Assembly: GCA_023443765.1 (NCBI GenBank)
Contig: JAEZTA010000197.1
Location: 1-36,979, forward strand
DNA: 36,979 bases
Source: Bacteroidota bacterium
Lineage (GTDB): Bacteria > Bacteroidota > Bacteroidia > Bacteroidales > Rikenellaceae
Direction of reading: 5' to 3'
Shown here: one piece after another, positions 25,147-34,602 of the stretch
Numbering within the stretch: the stretch's first letter is position 1
How the letters are laid out: each line of letters starts with the position of its first letter
Notes under the pieces: model-generated
Told to the model about the DNA's origin: nothing
The model's database searches: none
What the model saw: the letters and a program-made list of their open reading frames with translations, nothing else
Program-made: the position numbers and the translations under genes

Positions 25147-26976
25147 TTAGTCGAAGGATTGCATTTCGATCAGTTTGGCATAGATGCCGTTGCGCGCCAT
25201 CAGTTCGTTGTGCGTACCGCGTTCGGCGATGCGTCCGTGGTCCACGACGATAATCAGGTCGGCATTATGGATGGTCGAGAGGCGGTGGGCGATGACCACC
25301 GACGTACGGCCTTTGAGCAGGTTGTTGAGGGCATCCTGCACGAGTTTTTCGCTCTCGGTGTCGAGGGCCGAGGTGGCCTCGTCGAGAATCAGGATGTCGG
25401 GGTTCTTCAGCACTGCGCGGGCGATCGAAAGCCGCTGGCGCTGGCCGCCGGAGAGCTTCACGCCCCGGTCGCCGATGTTGGTGTCGTAACCCGTGGTGCA
25501 TTCGCGGATGAAGCAGTCGGCGTTGGCGACCTTTGCCGCCTCGACGATCTCTTCGTGCGTCGCCCCGCGCTTGCCCATTCCGATGTTACCTTCGATCGTG
25601 TCGTTGAAAAGCACGGTGTCCTGCGCCACGACGCTCATGTGTTCGCGTACGCTCTCCTGCGTGTAATCGCGAAGCGAAATGCCGTCGATCAGGATTTCGC
25701 CCGACGTGGGGTCGTAGAAACGGGGCAGCAGTTCGCTCAGGGTTGACTTGCCGCCGCCCGAGGGACCTACCAGCGCCACGGTCTGCCCGCGGCGTATTTC
25801 GAACGAAATGCCGTCGATCACTTCGCGCTGCCCGTCGTAGGAGAAATGCACGTCGCGGAATTCGATCTTCTCTTTCAGCCCGGTCAGTTCCCTGGCGTCG
25901 GGTTTGTCCTGGATTTCGGGTTTCGTGTCGATGATCGTGAAGATACGTTCGCCGGCAGCGATACCCTGGTTGATATTGGCGAACTGGTCGATGAACGTGC
26001 GCACGGGGCGCGTGATCTGCGAGAAGATGGCCACGAAGGCGATGAATCCGCCGGGGTCGAGCGAGCCTTTGGCTACGAGCGAACCGCCGAAGACGAGGAT
26101 TACGCCCACGGCTGCGATGCCGAGGAATTCGCTCATCGGCGATGCCAGCTGCTGGCGGCGGGCCATCGAAAGGGTCAGACGCGCCAGGTCGGCGCTGATG
26201 GCGTAGTATTTCTGTTTGATGTATTCCGTGGCATTGTAACTCTTGATAACCTTGATGCCCGAGAGCGATTCGTCGAGCGTCGCTACCATCTCGCCCATAC
26301 GCTGCTGGTTGGTGCGGGCCGGGTGGCGGAGTTTCTTCACGATACTGCCGATCAGCAACGCCACCACCGGGAGGAACAGCACCGAGAAGATGGCCAGCTC
26401 CCACGAAATGGCGACCATCATCACGATATAGCCGATGATGAGAAACGGCTCGCGGAACGACACCTGGAGGGTGTTGGTGATGCAGAACTGCACCACGCCC
26501 ACGTCGGAAGTGATCTTCGAGATCACGTCTCCCTTGCGCTGGTCCGAGAAGTAGCCCACGTTCATGTCCATCACGCGCGAGAACATGTCGTTGCGCATGC
26601 GCTGGAGGGTCCGGGTACGCATGTTCTCCATGGTCCAGGCGCCCAGATAGCGGAACAGGTTGCTCATCAGGCTGATGCCAATGGCGACGACGGCCAGCAG
26701 CACCAGTACGTTCTGGCGGTCGTATTCCTCGAAGATATGCGAATAGGTGAAGTTGAAAAGCGTGGCGAGGTAATCCTGGTTGAATTCCACGGGGGGCAGC
26801 GTTTCCACGTACTCGAAGGAGTAGCTGGCGTCGAACATGGTGTTCAGGATCGGAATGATCAGCATGAACGTCAACGAGTTGAACAACGCATAAAACAGCG
26901 AGTAGAAGAAGTAGGGGATCGCGTATTTACGGATCGGCCGGGCAAACGCCAACAGCCGCATATATGTCTTGAGCAT
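25147..26976 (-). CDS. ABC exporter with fused membrane and ATPase domains (MsbA-like)
   Basis: This 609-residue half-transporter works as a homodimer in the inner membrane. Six transmembrane helices fill about residues 20-340. The ATPase domain follows, with Walker A GPSGGGKSTL (about 403-412), the signature KLSGGQRQRL, Walker B DILILDEATSALD and the switch IAHRLST. The layout and length match the MsbA lipid-A flippase group, but multidrug exporters share them, so the substrate is open. A near-consensus -7 element (minus TATCTTTA, 27013-27020) lies upstream. The acetyltransferase gene follows after 1 bp. Confidence 0.92.
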   Translation of the reverse strand: MLKTYMRLLAFARPIRKYAIPYFFYSLFYALFNSLTFMLIIPILNTMFDASYSFEYVETLPPVEFNQDYLATLFNFTYSHIFEEYDRQNVLVLLAVVAIGISLMSNLFRYLGAWTMENMRTRTLQRMRNDMFSRVMDMNVGYFSDQRKGDVISKITSDVGVVQFCITNTLQVSFREPFLIIGYIVMMVAISWELAIFSVLFLPVVALLIGSIVKKLRHPARTNQQRMGEMVATLDESLSGIKVIKSYNATEYIKQKYYAISADLARLTLSMARRQQLASPMSEFLGIAAVGVILVFGGSLVAKGSLDPGGFIAFVAIFSQITRPVRTFIDQFANINQGIAAGERIFTIIDTKPEIQDKPDARELTGLKEKIEFRDVHFSYDGQREVIDGISFEIRRGQTVALVGPSGGGKSTLSELLPRFYDPTSGEILIDGISLRDYTQESVREHMSVVAQDTVLFNDTIEGNIGMGKRGATHEEIVEAAKVANADCFIRECTTGYDTNIGDRGVKLSGGQRQRLSIARAVLKNPDILILDEATSALDTESEKLVQDALNNLLKGRTSVVIAHRLSTIHNADLIIVVDHGRIAERGTHNELMARNGIYAKLIEMQSFD

Positions 26977-27084
26977 TCGAAGCGTATGGTTTTAGTTACG
27001 CAATAAACGGTGTAAAGATAGAAATAATAACCCGAAAAGCGAAAAAAGTGCGAAAATTCGTCGAATTATGGCTCCTTACGCTCC

Positions 27085-27119
27085 AAAAAAAGAGCGGGGA
27101 CGTTGCCGTCTACCGCTCT
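27085..27119 (-). terminator. terminator overlapping the 3' end of rnhA
   Basis: On the minus strand AGAGCGG pairs with CCGCTCT, with an inner ACG/CGT pairing around TTGC on the plus strand, and is followed by a T run. The TAG stop of rnhA (27112-27110) lies just inside the first arm, so the coding end and the terminator are merged. Confidence 0.75.
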
Positions 27120-27574
27120 GCAGGGTCGTAACCCGTATCTTCCAGCCAGTGCGCTTTGTCGTTGGCCGCCGCGACCGCCAGTACGTCGCAGCGGTTGTTC
27201 TCCACCGTCTCGGCGTGGCCTTTGACCCACACGAAACGGACGTTGTGGCGGTTGTATATGCGCAGAAAACGCATCCAGAGGTCGGGATTTTTCTTGCCCG
27301 CAAAATTTTTGCGGACCCAGCCGAAGACCCAGCCCTTCGTGACTGCATCGACGACGTATTTCGAATCGGAGTAAACCACCACGTCCGAACCCTCGAACTT
27401 CAGCGTTTCGAGGGCGACGCACACGGCCATCAGCTCCATGCGGTTGTTGGTCGTCAGGCGAAAGCCCTGCGACAACTCCTTGCGGTGCTGCCCCGAGAGG
27501 AGCACCGCGCCGTAACCGCCCGGACCGGGGTTCCCGAGGGCCGAACCGTCGGTGTAAATTGTAATTGCTGGCAA
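27110..27574 (-). CDS. rnhA: ribonuclease HI
   Basis: RNase HI cleaves RNA in RNA-DNA hybrids during replication and R-loop removal. The 154-residue chain has the catalytic set D9 (ITIYTDGSALGNPGPGGYG), E47 (TNNRMELMAV), D70 (VVYSDSKYVVDAV) and D130 (NNRCD), with H120 in KGHAE. The basic handle region (GWVRKNFAGKKNPDLW) is kept, as in E. coli RNase HI. It is downstream of valS on the same strand, separated by a repeat-rich 157-bp spacer. Confidence 0.97.
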   Translation of the reverse strand: MPAITIYTDGSALGNPGPGGYGAVLLSGQHRKELSQGFRLTTNNRMELMAVCVALETLKFEGSDVVVYSDSKYVVDAVTKGWVFGWVRKNFAGKKNPDLWMRFLRIYNRHNVRFVWVKGHAETVENNRCDVLAVAAANDKAHWLEDTGYDPAER

Positions 27575-27601
27575 GAGTTGATAAGTTGAGAGTTGAAAGG
27601 T

Positions 27602-27720
27602 AAAAGTGGAAAGTTAAAAGCCGTGTCTGTCATTCCAAAGGCTGTTACGTTCCGGATGACAGAAAAGTGGAAAAGGGAAATATTTGTCGGACATCCCGAA
27701 AATTTTCCACTTTCCACTTC
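27602..27720. repeat. repeat-rich spacer between valS and rnhA
   Basis: AAGTGGAAAGT (27604-27614) returns inverted as ACTTTCCACTT (27709-27719). AAAAGTGGAAAA (27663-27674) pairs with the TTTTCCACTTTC stretch at 27703-27714 apart from one base. CTGTCATTCC (27627-27636) pairs with GGATGACAG (27654-27662) with one bulge. The nearest hairpin lies just after the valS stop and may end that transcript. The short A/G-rich units resemble low-complexity spacers common between Bacteroidales genes. Confidence 0.55.
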
Positions 27721-27731
27721 CAATTTTTAAC

Positions 27732-30359
27732 TTATCGCAGCGCGTCCAACTGCTCGCGGAGCGCCGCGATCTTAGCCTCGGCATCGGCCTGCTTGGCGCG
27801 CTCGTTGGCGACGACCTTTTCGGGCGCCGACGAAACGAACCGCTCGTTCGAAAGTTTCTTCACCACCGAGGTGAGGAATCCTTCGTAATAGGCGAGGTCG
27901 TCCGTGAGTTTCTTGCGCTCGGCTTCGGCGTCGATCTTGCCGGCCATCGGCACGAAGTACTGCGTCGTCTTGACGATGAACGCCGCATCGGCCGGGTCCT
28001 TCTCCGCAACGGTTTCGATCGCCGCGAGATTGGCCATTTTTTCCAGTACGGGAGCGAACTCCGCAGGGTAGTTCTCGTCGACGATCACCTTGAGCGTCAG
28101 TGCCTCCTTCTGCGGGAGATTTTTCTGGTTGCGGACGTTGCGCACTGAGGTGATGACCTCCTTCGCCAACTCGAAACGCGCCAGCATCGCCGCATCCTCA
28201 GCCGCAGGCTCGGGCATCTGCGCTACGCAGATCGACTCGCCTTCGGCGCGGGGCGCGAGGTCCTGCCAGATCTCCTCCGTGACAAACGGCATGAAGGGGT
28301 GCAGTACGCGCATCAGGGCGTCGAAATAGCCTTTGGTCGCCTCCATCGTCGGGGCGTCGATCGGCTGTCCGTAGGCGGGTTTCACCATTTCGAGGTAAAG
28401 GCCGCTGAAGTCGTCCCAGAACAGGCGGTAAGCCTCCTTGAACGCCTCCGAAATGCGGTAGGATTTGAATTCGTCGGCGATCTGGCGCAGCGAGCGGCCC
28501 AAAGCCTGCCCGAACCACGCCACGGCCAGGCGGTTGTTCTCGCCCTGCGCGGTAGTTGCGTCGACCTGCCAGCCGTTCACGAGGCGGTAGGCGTTCCAGA
28601 TTTTGTTGCCGAAATTGCGGCCCTGCTCGCACAGCGCCTCGTCGAACATCACGTCGTTGCCGGCCGACGAACTGATGAGCATCGCCATACGTACGCCGTC
28701 CGCGCCGTACTGGGCGATCAGGTCCAGCGGATCGGGTGAGTTGCCCAGCTGCTTCGACATCTTGCGGCCGATCTTGTCGCGCACGATACCCGTGAAGTAG
28801 ACGTTGCCGAAGGGCTTTTCGTGGCGGTATTCGTAACCGGTTATGATCATGCGGGCCACCCAGAAGAAGATGATGTCCGGGGCCGTCACCAGGTCGTTGG
28901 TGGGGTAGTAATAATTGATCTCCTTGTTGTCCGGGAAGCGGATGCCGTCGAACACCGAGATCGGCCACAGCCACGACGAGAACCACGTGTCGAGCACGTC
29001 CTCGTCCTGTCGGAGGTCGGCCAGTTGCAGCGATGCGTCGCCTGCCTTCGCGCGGGCCTTTTCCAACGCCTCTTCGGCCGTCAGGGCCACTACGAAGCCG
29101 CCCTTCGGGAGGTAATAGGCCGGAATGCGCTGTCCCCACCACAACTGACGCGAAATGCACCAGTCCTTGATGTTCTCCATCCAGTGGCGGTAGGTGTTCT
29201 TGTATTTTTCGGGCACGAAGCGGATCGTATCTTCCATCACGGCCTTCGTCGCCGGTTCTGCCAATTCCTGCATCGAGAGGAACCACTGCATCGAGAGTTT
29301 CGGCTCGATGGCCACGCCCGTGCGTTCCGAATAACCCACGTTGTTGGTGTAGTCCTCGGTCTTTTCGAGCAGACCCGCTGCCGCGAGGTCCTTCTCGATC
29401 TGTTTGCGCACGTCGAAACGGTCCTGGCCCACGTAGAGGCCTACCTTGTCGTTGATCGTGCCGTTGTCGTTGAAGATGTCGATGGTCTCCAACCCGTATT
29501 TCTCACCCAGCATGTAGTCGTTCACGTCGTGCGCCGGGGTCACCTTCAGGGCGCCCGTTCCGAACTCAATGTCCACGTATTCGTCGCGGATCACGGGGAT
29601 CGAACGGCCCACCAGCGGCACGATGACGCGGGCGTCCTTCGCCAGCCAGTCGTAGCGGGGGTCGTTGGGGTTGACGCACAACGCCGTGTCGCCCAGGATC
29701 GTCTCCGGGCGGGTCGTGGCGACGATGATCGCCTTGTCCGTCCCCTCGACCATGTAGCGCAGGTAGTAGAGCTTGCCGTGCGACTCCTTGAACACCACCT
29801 CTTCGTCCGAAAGGGCCGTCTGCGCCGCAGGGTCCCAGTTGACCATCCTCACGCCGCGGTAAATCTTGCCCTTCTCGTAAAGGTCGCAGAAGACGCGCAG
29901 GACGCTCTCCGTGCGGGCCTCGTCCATCGTGAAGCACGTGCGGTCCCAGTCGCACGAAGCGCCCAGTTTCCGCAGCTGGCTGAGGATCACGCCGCCGTAT
30001 TTCTCTTTCCACTCCCAGGCGTATTCGAGGAATTTCTCCCGCGTGAGCGACGTTTTCTCGATGCCTTTTTCGCGCAGCATCGCCACGACTTTAGCCTCCG
30101 TGGCGATCGACGCATGGTCCATGCCCGGAACCCAGCAGGCGTTCTTTCCCGACATGCGGGCGCGGCGGACGAGTACGTCCTGCAGCGTGTTGTTGAGCAT
30201 GTGCCCCATGTGGAGCATGCCCGTCACATTGGGGGGCGGGATGACGATCGTGTAAGGTTCACGCTGGTCGGGTTCCGAGTGGAAGATCCCCCGCTCGATC
30301 CAGAAGTCGTACCATTTGGATTCGATCTGCTGCGGTGCGTATTTGTCTGCGATTTGCAT
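27732..30359 (-). CDS. valS: valyl-tRNA synthetase
   Basis: This enzyme charges tRNA-Val. It is 875 residues, the usual length. PPPNVTGMLHMGHML carries the HIGH motif as HMGH, in the normal order, in contrast to the IleRS in this window. The second signature is GRKMSKQLGNSPDP. The editing domain (about 200-330) is present. The anticodon-binding region ends with the typical ValRS coiled-coil arm (AERKKLTDDLAYYEGFLTSV onward). It is divergent from lon. The exact -7 element at 30392-30399 gives a leader of about 25 nt. Confidence 0.98.
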   Translation of the reverse strand: MQIADKYAPQQIESKWYDFWIERGIFHSEPDQREPYTIVIPPPNVTGMLHMGHMLNNTLQDVLVRRARMSGKNACWVPGMDHASIATEAKVVAMLREKGIEKTSLTREKFLEYAWEWKEKYGGVILSQLRKLGASCDWDRTCFTMDEARTESVLRVFCDLYEKGKIYRGVRMVNWDPAAQTALSDEEVVFKESHGKLYYLRYMVEGTDKAIIVATTRPETILGDTALCVNPNDPRYDWLAKDARVIVPLVGRSIPVIRDEYVDIEFGTGALKVTPAHDVNDYMLGEKYGLETIDIFNDNGTINDKVGLYVGQDRFDVRKQIEKDLAAAGLLEKTEDYTNNVGYSERTGVAIEPKLSMQWFLSMQELAEPATKAVMEDTIRFVPEKYKNTYRHWMENIKDWCISRQLWWGQRIPAYYLPKGGFVVALTAEEALEKARAKAGDASLQLADLRQDEDVLDTWFSSWLWPISVFDGIRFPDNKEINYYYPTNDLVTAPDIIFFWVARMIITGYEYRHEKPFGNVYFTGIVRDKIGRKMSKQLGNSPDPLDLIAQYGADGVRMAMLISSSAGNDVMFDEALCEQGRNFGNKIWNAYRLVNGWQVDATTAQGENNRLAVAWFGQALGRSLRQIADEFKSYRISEAFKEAYRLFWDDFSGLYLEMVKPAYGQPIDAPTMEATKGYFDALMRVLHPFMPFVTEEIWQDLAPRAEGESICVAQMPEPAAEDAAMLARFELAKEVITSVRNVRNQKNLPQKEALTLKVIVDENYPAEFAPVLEKMANLAAIETVAEKDPADAAFIVKTTQYFVPMAGKIDAEAERKKLTDDLAYYEGFLTSVVKKLSNERFVSSAPEKVVANERAKQADAEAKIAALREQLDALR

Positions 30360-30391
30360 GGCGTTTCGATTTAACTTTGTTTTCAGGGATG

Positions 30392-30399
30392 CAAAGTTA
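30392..30399 (-). promoter_or_regulatory. -7 element of the valS promoter
   Basis: The minus strand reads TAACTTTG, an exact TAnnTTTG, 33 bp from the valS ATG. No -33 TTTG at the right distance was found. Confidence 0.5.
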
Positions 30400-30442
30400 T
30401 TAACATTCTGTCAAAGATAAAATAAAATTTCTAAAAAATCGT

Positions 30443-30450
30443 TATCTTTG
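30443..30450 (+). promoter_or_regulatory. -7 element of the lon promoter
   Basis: TATCTTTG is an exact TAnnTTTG, 24 bp before the lon ATG at 30475, so the leader would be under 20 nt. It overlaps the TTG at 30448, ruling that out as a start. No heat-shock-type inverted repeat was seen here. Confidence 0.5.
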
Positions 30451-30474
30451 CAACATTATATATCTGTATATCCT

Positions 30475-32904
30475 ATGAGCAAAAAAGATAAGATCGAAAC
30501 CATCGAAGTAGACGACGTGAATCTCCTCCCCGAACTGCTCGATGGCAATCACCGCGTGATTCCTATCGTGACCGGCGGTGACGAGCCTGTGGAGGAGGTC
30601 GAAGTGCCCGAAATCATACCCATTCTTACGCTGCGTTCGTCGGTGCTTTTCCCCGGCGCCATCACCCCCATTACGGTGGGCCGCGACAAGAGTATCAATC
30701 TCGTGCGTGCCGTGAATGCCGAAGGCGGCATCCTGGGCGCCGTGCTGCAGCGCGAAAGCGATGTCGAAGACCCTGCGCCGGACGACATGTACAAGGTCGG
30801 AACCGCTGCGCGCATCATCAAGATTCTGGAGATGCCCAACGGCAACCTCACGGTGATTCTGAACGGCCTGGAAAAGGTCGAGATCACGGAGTACATCACC
30901 ACCGAGCCGTATTTCAAGGCCCGGGTGACGGCCCTGCGCGATTCGACGCCCGACCTGAAGAGCATCGAGTTCGAGGCCCTCGTGGACTCGATCCGCGACG
31001 TGGCGCTGAACATCATCAACGTCTCGCCGTCGATGCCCAAGGAGGCGGCTTTCGCCATCAAGAACATCGACTCGAAGCGCGGCATCATCAACTTCATCTG
31101 CTCCAATATGGAGCTTACGGACGAAGACCGCCAGTCGCTGCTGGAGGCCCCCGGCCTGCTGGCCCGTGCCCGCAAGCTGCTCGAAATCCTGATCCGCGAG
31201 CAGCAGCTGGCCGAACTGAAGAACCAGATTCAGGAGCGTGTCAAGCAGGAGATCGACAAGCAGCAGCGCGACTACTACCTGCAGCAGCAGATGCGCACGA
31301 TCCAGGACGAACTGGGCGACGGCGCCGATGCCGATCTGGAGAAGATGCGCGAGCAGGCGGCGAAGAAAAACTGGCCCGAGGAGGTCGGTGAAACGTTCGA
31401 GAAGGAGTTGCAGAAGGTCGAGCGGCTGAACCCCGCCGTGGCCGAATATTCGGTGCAGATGACCTACCTCCAACTGCTGCTGGAACTGCCGTGGAACGAC
31501 ACGACGAAAGATAACCTCGACCTGAAGTGCGCCCGCGAACAACTCGACCACGACCATTTCGGTCTGGAAGAGGTGAAGGAGCGCCTGCTGGAGCACCTGG
31601 CCGTCATCAAACTCAAGGGCGACCTCAAATCCCCGATCCTCTGCCTCTACGGCCCTCCGGGAGTGGGTAAAACTTCGCTCGGCAAGTCCGTAGCCGCTGC
31701 GTTGGGCCGCAAGTTCGGCCGTATCTCGCTGGGCGGTTTGCACGACGAGTCGGAGATTCGCGGACACCGCCGCACCTACATCGGCGCCATGCCAGGCCGG
31801 ATCATCCAGACCATCAAGCGCTGCGGTTCGTCGAACCCCGTCATCATCCTCGACGAGGTGGACAAGGTGACCGTTTCGAACCACGGCGATCCGTCGAGCG
31901 CCCTTTTGGAGGTCCTCGACCCGGAGCAGAACACCACTTTCCACGACAACTACCTCGATATGGAGTACGACCTGTCGAAGGTGCTGTTCATCGCCACGGC
32001 CAACAACATCGCCAACATCGCCCCGGCGTTGCGCGACCGTATGGAGATGATCAATATCGCCGGCTACCTGCTGGAAGAGAAGATACGCATCGCTCTGGAC
32101 CACCTGCTGCCCAAGCAGCGCGAGGCCCACGGCATCAAGGAGCAGGAGATGACGATGACCCCCGAGGTTGTCGAGAACGTCATCGCCTGCTATACGCGCG
32201 AAGCCGGCGTCCGCTCGCTGGACAAGAACCTGGCGAAGATCGCCCGCGCCCGCGCTAAGCAGATCGCCTTCGACGAGGCTTTCGCTCCCGAAATTTCGCT
32301 GAAGGACATCGAGAAAATCCTCGGCATGCCCAAGTTCCTCAAGGAGGAGTACGAAGTGGGCGGCATGACGGGCGTTGTGACGGGCCTTGCGTGGACGGAG
32401 GTCGGCGGCGACATCCTCTACATCGAGTCGGTGCTGACGCCCGGCAAAGGTAAGGTGAGCCTCACGGGTAACCTGGGCGACGTGATGAAGGAGTCGGCCA
32501 CGATCGCGCACGAATGGACGATGGCCCACTACAAGGAGCTGGGTATCGACCCCTCGATGTTCGAGAAGAACGACATCAACATCCACGTTCCCGAGGGCGC
32601 AATCCCGAAGGACGGCCCCTCGGCCGGTATCACGATGGTCACCTCGATCGTTTCGAGCTACACGGGCCGCAAGGTCAGGGAGCGCATCGCCATGACGGGC
32701 GAGACGACCCTCCGCGGACGGGTGATGCCCGTGGGCGGCGTGAAGGAGAAAATCCTGGCCGCCAAACGTGCCGGTATCACGGAGCTGATCCTCTCGGAGG
32801 AGAACCGCAAGGACATCGCCGAGATCAAACCCGAGTATATCGCGGGTCTTACGTTCCACTACGTGAAGACTAACGAAGAGGTCTTGAAACTGGCATTGGA
32901 GTAG
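30475..32904 (+). CDS. lon: ATP-dependent protease Lon
   Basis: Lon is a cytoplasmic AAA+ serine protease that removes misfolded and regulatory proteins. The 809-residue chain has the N-terminal substrate-binding domain and a coiled coil rich in Gln/Glu (about 245-300). Walker A GPPGVGKTS is at 393-401 and Walker B VIILDE at 456-461. The protease domain has Ser716 in KDGPSAG and Lys759 in GGVKEK, spaced 43 residues apart as in E. coli Lon. The start ATG at 30475 (MSKKDK) is chosen over the in-frame TTG at 30448, which lies in the promoter. The acidic N-terminus before the domain (EVDDVNLLPELLDGN) is a common extension in this phylum. Confidence 0.98.
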   Translation: MSKKDKIETIEVDDVNLLPELLDGNHRVIPIVTGGDEPVEEVEVPEIIPILTLRSSVLFPGAITPITVGRDKSINLVRAVNAEGGILGAVLQRESDVEDPAPDDMYKVGTAARIIKILEMPNGNLTVILNGLEKVEITEYITTEPYFKARVTALRDSTPDLKSIEFEALVDSIRDVALNIINVSPSMPKEAAFAIKNIDSKRGIINFICSNMELTDEDRQSLLEAPGLLARARKLLEILIREQQLAELKNQIQERVKQEIDKQQRDYYLQQQMRTIQDELGDGADADLEKMREQAAKKNWPEEVGETFEKELQKVERLNPAVAEYSVQMTYLQLLLELPWNDTTKDNLDLKCAREQLDHDHFGLEEVKERLLEHLAVIKLKGDLKSPILCLYGPPGVGKTSLGKSVAAALGRKFGRISLGGLHDESEIRGHRRTYIGAMPGRIIQTIKRCGSSNPVIILDEVDKVTVSNHGDPSSALLEVLDPEQNTTFHDNYLDMEYDLSKVLFIATANNIANIAPALRDRMEMINIAGYLLEEKIRIALDHLLPKQREAHGIKEQEMTMTPEVVENVIACYTREAGVRSLDKNLAKIARARAKQIAFDEAFAPEISLKDIEKILGMPKFLKEEYEVGGMTGVVTGLAWTEVGGDILYIESVLTPGKGKVSLTGNLGDVMKESATIAHEWTMAHYKELGIDPSMFEKNDINIHVPEGAIPKDGPSAGITMVTSIVSSYTGRKVRERIAMTGETTLRGRVMPVGGVKEKILAAKRAGITELILSEENRKDIAEIKPEYIAGLTFHYVKTNEEVLKLALE

Positions 32905-33076
32905 TTTTTTCGTGATGGCGGCGAACTCCGGCGTTTCCTTTGCCGGTTTCGGCAGTCACATACCGCGTGTATGCTCCTGCCTCGCCGGCTTCCCGAAACC
33001 CCGGATTTCATCCGCCCTGACAAAAAAAACGAGGCCGGCGGCGGTTATTTCGATAAAAAAAGGTATTTTCATACGT

Positions 33077-33844
33077 ATGAAATGCATTGCAATCATTCCC
33101 GCCCGCTATGCGGCGACGCGTTTTCCCGCTAAACTGCTGGCCCGACTGGGCGGCAAACCCGTTATCCAGCGGGTCTACGAACAGGTTGCGGGCGTGCTGG
33201 ACGACGTTGTGGTCGCCACGGACGACCAACGTATCTACGACACCGTGAAGGCTTTCGGGGGCAAGGTCGAAATGACCTCCCCGGACCATAAAAGCGGGAC
33301 CGACCGTTGCTGGGAGGCTTACTGCAAACAGGGCGTCGAGTACGACGTGATTTTCAACGTGCAGGGCGACGAACCCTTTATCCAGCCTTCGCAGCTGGAG
33401 ACGGTGAAACACTGCTTCGACGATGCTTCGACCGACATCGCCACCCTCGTGAAGCCCTTCTCGGAGGCCGACGGACTCGAAGCGCTGGAAAATCCCAACT
33501 CCCCGAAAGTGGTCCTCGACGCACAGTCGAGGGCCATCTATTTTTCCCGTTCGGTCATTCCCTACCTCAAAGGCGTGCCGCGCGAAGAGTGGCTCGCACG
33601 CCATACGTTCTACAAGCATATCGGTCTCTACGCTTTCCGCGCGAAGGTGATGCAGGCCGTTACGGCGCTGCCGCAGTCGGCGCTCGAAAAGGCCGAGTCG
33701 CTGGAACAGCTGCGCTGGCTGGAGAACGGCTATAAGATCGGCGTGGGTATTTCGGAGGTCGAGACCATCGGTATTGACACCCCCGGGGACCTCGAAAGGG
33801 CGGAACGCTTCCTCAATTTACAATTCACAATTCATAATTCATAA
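33077..33844 (+). CDS. kdsB: 3-deoxy-manno-octulosonate cytidylyltransferase
   Basis: KdsB activates Kdo with CTP to give CMP-Kdo for lipid A-core assembly. The 255-residue chain begins MKCIAIIPARYAATRFPAKL, the nucleotide-binding N-terminus, and has HKSGTDRCWEA and the ILFNVQGDEPFI-type segment (IFNVQGDEPFIQPSQ). The frame is open from 32912, but the upstream 55 codons resemble nothing in the family, so the ATG at 33077 is used. The last residues (NLQFTIHNS) are encoded by a tandem heptamer repeat. It is the first of three consecutive Kdo genes. The 172-bp spacer after lon shows no clear promoter. Confidence 0.97.
   Translation: MKCIAIIPARYAATRFPAKLLARLGGKPVIQRVYEQVAGVLDDVVVATDDQRIYDTVKAFGGKVEMTSPDHKSGTDRCWEAYCKQGVEYDVIFNVQGDEPFIQPSQLETVKHCFDDASTDIATLVKPFSEADGLEALENPNSPKVVLDAQSRAIYFSRSVIPYLKGVPREEWLARHTFYKHIGLYAFRAKVMQAVTALPQSALEKAESLEQLRWLENGYKIGVGISEVETIGIDTPGDLERAERFLNLQFTIHNS
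33815..33842 (+). repeat. tandem heptamer repeat at the kdsB end
   Basis: Four near-identical 7-bp units (AATTTAC, AATTCAC, AATTCAT, AATTCAT) run through the kdsB C-terminus and into its stop codon, 5 bp before the kdsA ATG. The repeat is AT-rich against a GC-rich background and looks like spacer sequence that has been captured by the coding frame. Confidence 0.6.
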
Positions 33845-33846
33845 TT

Positions 33847-34602
33847 ATGGACAGTCCGATATTCATCGCAGGACCCTGCGTCATCGAATCGGCCGAACTG
33901 CTGGACGCCGTGGCCGAAAGGCTCGTGGCGATTAACCGAACCCTCGGTACGGAAATCATCTTCAAAGCCTCGTTCGACAAGGCTAATCGCACCTCGATCT
34001 CGTCGTTCCGCGGCCCGGGACTCGAAAAAGGGTTGCAGATGCTTGCGGACGTGCGGTCGAAGTGGGGGCTGCGGCTGCTCACCGACATCCACGAATCGTG
34101 GCAGGCCGCGCCTGTGGGCGAGGTCGTCGATGTGATCCAGATTCCGGCCTTCCTCTGCCGCCAGACCGATTTGCTGGTCGCCGCGGCGAAGACCGGAAAG
34201 ACGGTGAACATCAAAAAGGCCCAGTTCCTTTCGGGTGCCGACATGCTCTACCCCTACGAAAAGGCCCGCGAGGCCGGAGCCGGCGAAGTCTGGCTCACCG
34301 AGCGCGGCAACTCGTTCGGCTACAACAATCTGGTCGTCGACTTCCGCAACATCCCCGACATGCTGAAAATCGCTCCTACGGTGATTATGGACTGCACCCA
34401 CTCGGTGCAGCGTCCCGGCGCTGCGGGCGGCAAGACGGGCGGCAACCGCGAGTTCGTTCCCGCCATGGCGCAGGCTGCCAGGGCGTTCGGGGCCAACGGC
34501 TTCTTCTTCGAAGTCCATCCCGATCCTGACCGTGGCCTGAGCGACGCTGCCAATATGCTGCCGCTCAATGAACTGGAATCGTTAATTAAAACCCTGCTGT
34601 AA
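33847..34602 (+). CDS. kdsA: 3-deoxy-8-phosphooctulonate synthase
   Basis: KdsA condenses arabinose-5-phosphate with phosphoenolpyruvate to Kdo-8-phosphate. The 251-residue TIM barrel has FIAGPCVIES at the N-terminus, KASFDKANRTS, LLTDIHES, QIPAFLCRQTDLL and GGNREFVPAMA. Cys11 in GPC is the metal-ligand position of metal-dependent KdsA enzymes, where the metal-independent type has Asn, so a divalent metal is probably needed. It starts 2 bp after the kdsB stop and is followed directly by kdsD. The order places the product of KdsD (arabinose-5-phosphate) next to its user. Confidence 0.97.
   Translation: MDSPIFIAGPCVIESAELLDAVAERLVAINRTLGTEIIFKASFDKANRTSISSFRGPGLEKGLQMLADVRSKWGLRLLTDIHESWQAAPVGEVVDVIQIPAFLCRQTDLLVAAAKTGKTVNIKKAQFLSGADMLYPYEKAREAGAGEVWLTERGNSFGYNNLVVDFRNIPDMLKIAPTVIMDCTHSVQRPGAAGGKTGGNREFVPAMAQAARAFGANGFFFEVHPDPDRGLSDAANMLPLNELESLIKTLL

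Noticed and set aside
30442..32859. 805-codon open frame on the minus strand across lon
   Set aside because: It is antisense to a complete Lon with all catalytic residues and arises from codon bias in GC-rich sequence.
32912..33076. 55-codon N-terminal extension of KdsB
   Set aside because: It has no family similarity. KdsB enzymes begin at the IPARYA segment, which follows the ATG at 33077.
32905..33076. Possible terminator or promoter between lon and kdsB
   Set aside because: GC-rich segments and an A run are present, but I found no clean stem or TAnnTTTG element.
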